Shown here in pieces: positions 4,009-5,534 of a stretch of 5,534 nucleotides of DNA (positions are counted from its first letter, which is position 1; each line of letters begins with the position of its first letter). The notes below the pieces were generated by a model that ran no database searches, was not told where the DNA came from, and worked only from the letters and a program-made list of their open reading frames with translations. The position numbers and the translations under genes were made by a program. Origin of the DNA: Gemmataceae bacterium (lineage in GTDB: Bacteria > Planctomycetota > Planctomycetia > Gemmatales > Gemmataceae); assembly GCA_947474875.1 (NCBI GenBank), contig CANJKY010000307.1, positions 1-5,534 on the forward strand, given 5' to 3'.

Positions 4009-5534
4009 GTGTCTCGACCGTGGCGGCTACGGCACAAGCTGGCGTTCGGGCTGGCCCTGGTGGTGGTGAGCGTCGGGCTGCTGCTCGGCGGGTCGCTGCT
4101 CGGGCTGACCGCGTCGTCTGACACGATGGAGACGATCGGCCGCAAGAACGACGAGATGCAGCTGCTGGTGCTGCTCAAGGACGAGATCTGGCGGGTGATG
4201 CAGCCGCCGGTGGCCGAAGGCGCGGACAAGGAAGACGGGCGGTCCCAGAGCCAGCGGGAGGTGGAACACGTCGAGAACCAGTTGAGGGAGGTGCGGCGAC
4301 TCCTTGACGCCTGCCGGGAGACGTACCTGTTCCTGAACGGCCAGCGACTGGACCCGGACGGCGGGGAGTACGAGCAGGGCCAACTGGACGAGATCGAGCG
4401 GTGGTACGCGGCCACCGAGGCGGCGTTCCGCCGGTCCACCCGCGCCGGGGTGTTGGACAGCACCCGCATGTCCGTATTCCAGCAGGACGACTTCCGCCGG
4501 GCGCACGCCCGCTTGCTTCAGCTCACCCGCGACCTGTACGCCGAACTGCGGGAGGACGTGAAGCGGTCGTCCGAGACGGCCAAGGCGTACCACCACCGCA
4601 CCCGGTACATCACCGGCACCGCCACCGGGCTGGCGCTCGTCATCGTCCTCACCCTGCTGTACTACTTCCGCGTGTGGGTGTTCCGGCCGATCCGGGAGCT
4701 CCAGGCCGGGGTGCATCGCGTCCACGTCGGCAACTTCGATCAGCCCATCCGCCTCACCTCGAAGGACGAGCTGGAAGAGCTGGCGAACGAGTTCAACGCC
4801 ATGACCGCCCGGCTGCGGGACATTTACAAGAGCCTGGCCCAGCAGGTGAACGACCGGACGCGGCAACTGGTGCGGTCGGAGCGGCTGGTGAGCGTCGGGT
4901 TCCTGGCCGCCGGGGTGGCGCACGAGATCAACAACCCGCTGGCGTCCATCGCCTTCTGCTCGGAAGCGCTGGAACGGCGGCTGCACGACCTGCTCGCCCG
5001 CAACCCGGACGACGCCGAGACGATCACCAAGTACCTGAAGATGATCCAGCAGGAGGCGTTCCGCTGCAAGCTGATCACCCAGAAGCTACTCGACTTCAGC
5101 CGCACCGGCGGCAGGCGGGAGCCGGTCGAGCTGAGCGGGCTGATCGCCGACGTGTTCGAGGTGGCGCACCACCTGCCGAACGCCCGCGGCAAGCAGCTGG
5201 TGTTCCAGCCGACCGTGCAGGCCACCGCCCTGGTGAGCGGGCCGGACATCAAGAGCGTGGTGCTCAACCTGGTGGTGAACGCGCTGGACAGCATGGCCGA
5301 CGGCGGCAGCCTGACCGCCGCCCTGACCGTCCGCGGGGAGGTCGCCGAGATGACGTTCACCGACACCGGGTGCGGGATGACCGCGGACGTGCTGGAGAAC
5401 ATCTTCGAGCCGTTCTTCACCCGCAACCGCACCGGCACCGGCACCGGGCTGGGGCTGAGCATTAGCCACCAGATCGTGGACCAGCACGGCGGGACGATCC
5501 ACGCCACCAGCGGCGGGCCGGGCAAGGGGAGCAC
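4009..5534 (+). CDS. Membrane sensor histidine kinase with HAMP domain (3' end outside window)
   Basis: The frame is open from GTG 4009 to the window end, giving 508 residues. Domains in order: short basic N-terminus; first membrane helix (about 11-34); extracytoplasmic region (about 35-199), mostly charged helices, possibly a four-helix bundle, with no ligand-binding family I recognise; second membrane helix (200-220); HAMP (222-271, with RPIREL and DELEELANEFNAM); coiled linker (about 272-295); HisKA helix with phospho-acceptor His305 in AAGVAHEINNPLASI; and the ATPase domain with N box NLVVNALDS (420-428), DTGCGM (452-457), IFEPFFT (465-471) and GTGLGLS (478-484). Glu306 and Asn309 form the ExxN motif linked to phosphatase activity in HisKA kinases. 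The kinase should therefore be active and bifunctional. Only the last few residues seem to be missing. It resembles the NtrB/ZraS-like group that often pairs with sigma-54 activators; a partner may lie downstream, which is inference. Divergent from kdsA across 205 bp. Confidence 0.95.
   Translation, partial: MSRPWRLRHKLAFGLALVVVSVGLLLGGSLLGLTASSDTMETIGRKNDEMQLLVLLKDEIWRVMQPPVAEGADKEDGRSQSQREVEHVENQLREVRRLLDACRETYLFLNGQRLDPDGGEYEQGQLDEIERWYAATEAAFRRSTRAGVLDSTRMSVFQQDDFRRAHARLLQLTRDLYAELREDVKRSSETAKAYHHRTRYITGTATGLALVIVLTLLYYFRVWVFRPIRELQAGVHRVHVGNFDQPIRLTSKDELEELANEFNAMTARLRDIYKSLAQQVNDRTRQLVRSERLVSVGFLAAGVAHEINNPLASIAFCSEALERRLHDLLARNPDDAETITKYLKMIQQEAFRCKLITQKLLDFSRTGGRREPVELSGLIADVFEVAHHLPNARGKQLVFQPTVQATALVSGPDIKSVVLNLVVNALDSMADGGSLTAALTVRGEVAEMTFTDTGCGMTADVLENIFEPFFTRNRTGTGTGLGLSISHQIVDQHGGTIHATSGGPGKGS
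5431..5448 (+). repeat. Hexanucleotide repeat in the kinase ATP-lid coding region
   Basis: Three near-identical hexamers (accggc, accggc, accggg) encode Thr-Gly three times (residues 475-480) just before GLGLS. The frame is preserved by whole-unit changes, so unit gain or loss would lengthen or shorten the ATP lid by two residues. Confidence 0.5.

Noticed and set aside
3804..4469. N-terminal extension of the kdsA reading frame, up to 222 residues upstream of ATG 3803
   Set aside because: It is Ser/Arg/Pro-rich without family similarity, lies antisense over the histidine kinase gene and its control region, and the GGAGG-ATG pair at 3803 gives the normal KdsA length.
4401..5465. Plus-strand open frame of 354 codons within the kinase gene
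   Set aside because: It is in a different frame from the kinase, is Arg/Ala/Gly/Pro-rich and has no domain motif; it is an out-of-frame shadow.
4027..5534. Long open frames opposite the histidine kinase gene (4027-4986, 4824-5534, 5086-5502 minus)
   Set aside because: Compositionally biased shadows of a GC-rich gene. The plus-strand frame carries a full set of histidine kinase motifs and a strong ribosome site.
1..5534. Defence system, mobile element or CRISPR array
   Set aside because: No transposase, integrase, nuclease, toxin-antitoxin pair or regularly spaced repeat is visible. All five genes read as chromosomal envelope, signalling or planctomycete-family genes.

Overview
The window looks like chromosomal DNA of a high-GC planctomycete, most likely Gemmataceae or a close relative. 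This is inferred from a DUF1501 (alkaline-phosphatase-fold) protein of the type abundant in Planctomycetes, the very GC-rich codon use, and a large lipoprotein of a planctomycete-like style. No rRNA or other taxonomic marker is present. I see no tRNA, rRNA, CRISPR array, insertion sequence, phage gene or integration site.

Layout. (1) 1-630, plus strand: the 3' part of a DUF1501 gene, followed at 643-704 by a long GC-rich hairpin with a short T run that should terminate it. (2) 748-3803, minus strand: a compact three-gene unit read kdsA (2973-3803), then a 613-residue lipoprotein (1115-2956), then a 103-residue FHA-domain protein (748-1059). The gaps are only 16 and 55 bases, so they are probably co-transcribed. 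The DUF1501 gene and this unit converge on the hairpin. (3) 3804-4008: a 205-bp divergent intergenic region carrying promoter-like and repeated sequences. (4) 4009 to the window end, plus strand: a membrane sensor histidine kinase starting at GTG and running off the 3' end. All core kinase motifs are visible over 508 residues.

Function. KdsA makes Kdo-8-phosphate for lipopolysaccharide and has all four ligands of the metal-dependent class, which fits a cell with an LPS-bearing outer membrane. The lipoprotein has a segment resembling the transglutaminase core, but the three catalytic positions appear replaced (Cys to Gly, His to Phe, Asp to Ser by eye). It may therefore be a non-enzymatic envelope protein. 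The FHA protein is essentially one phosphothreonine-binding domain with the key residues intact. The histidine kinase senses an unknown signal through a roughly 165-residue extracytoplasmic, mostly helical region; its partner regulator is not in the window.

Nothing here is clearly a new system. The items most worth a second look are the apparently catalytically dead transglutaminase-like lipoprotein between kdsA and an FHA gene, and the paired palindrome at 643-699, which may belong to a dispersed repeat family.
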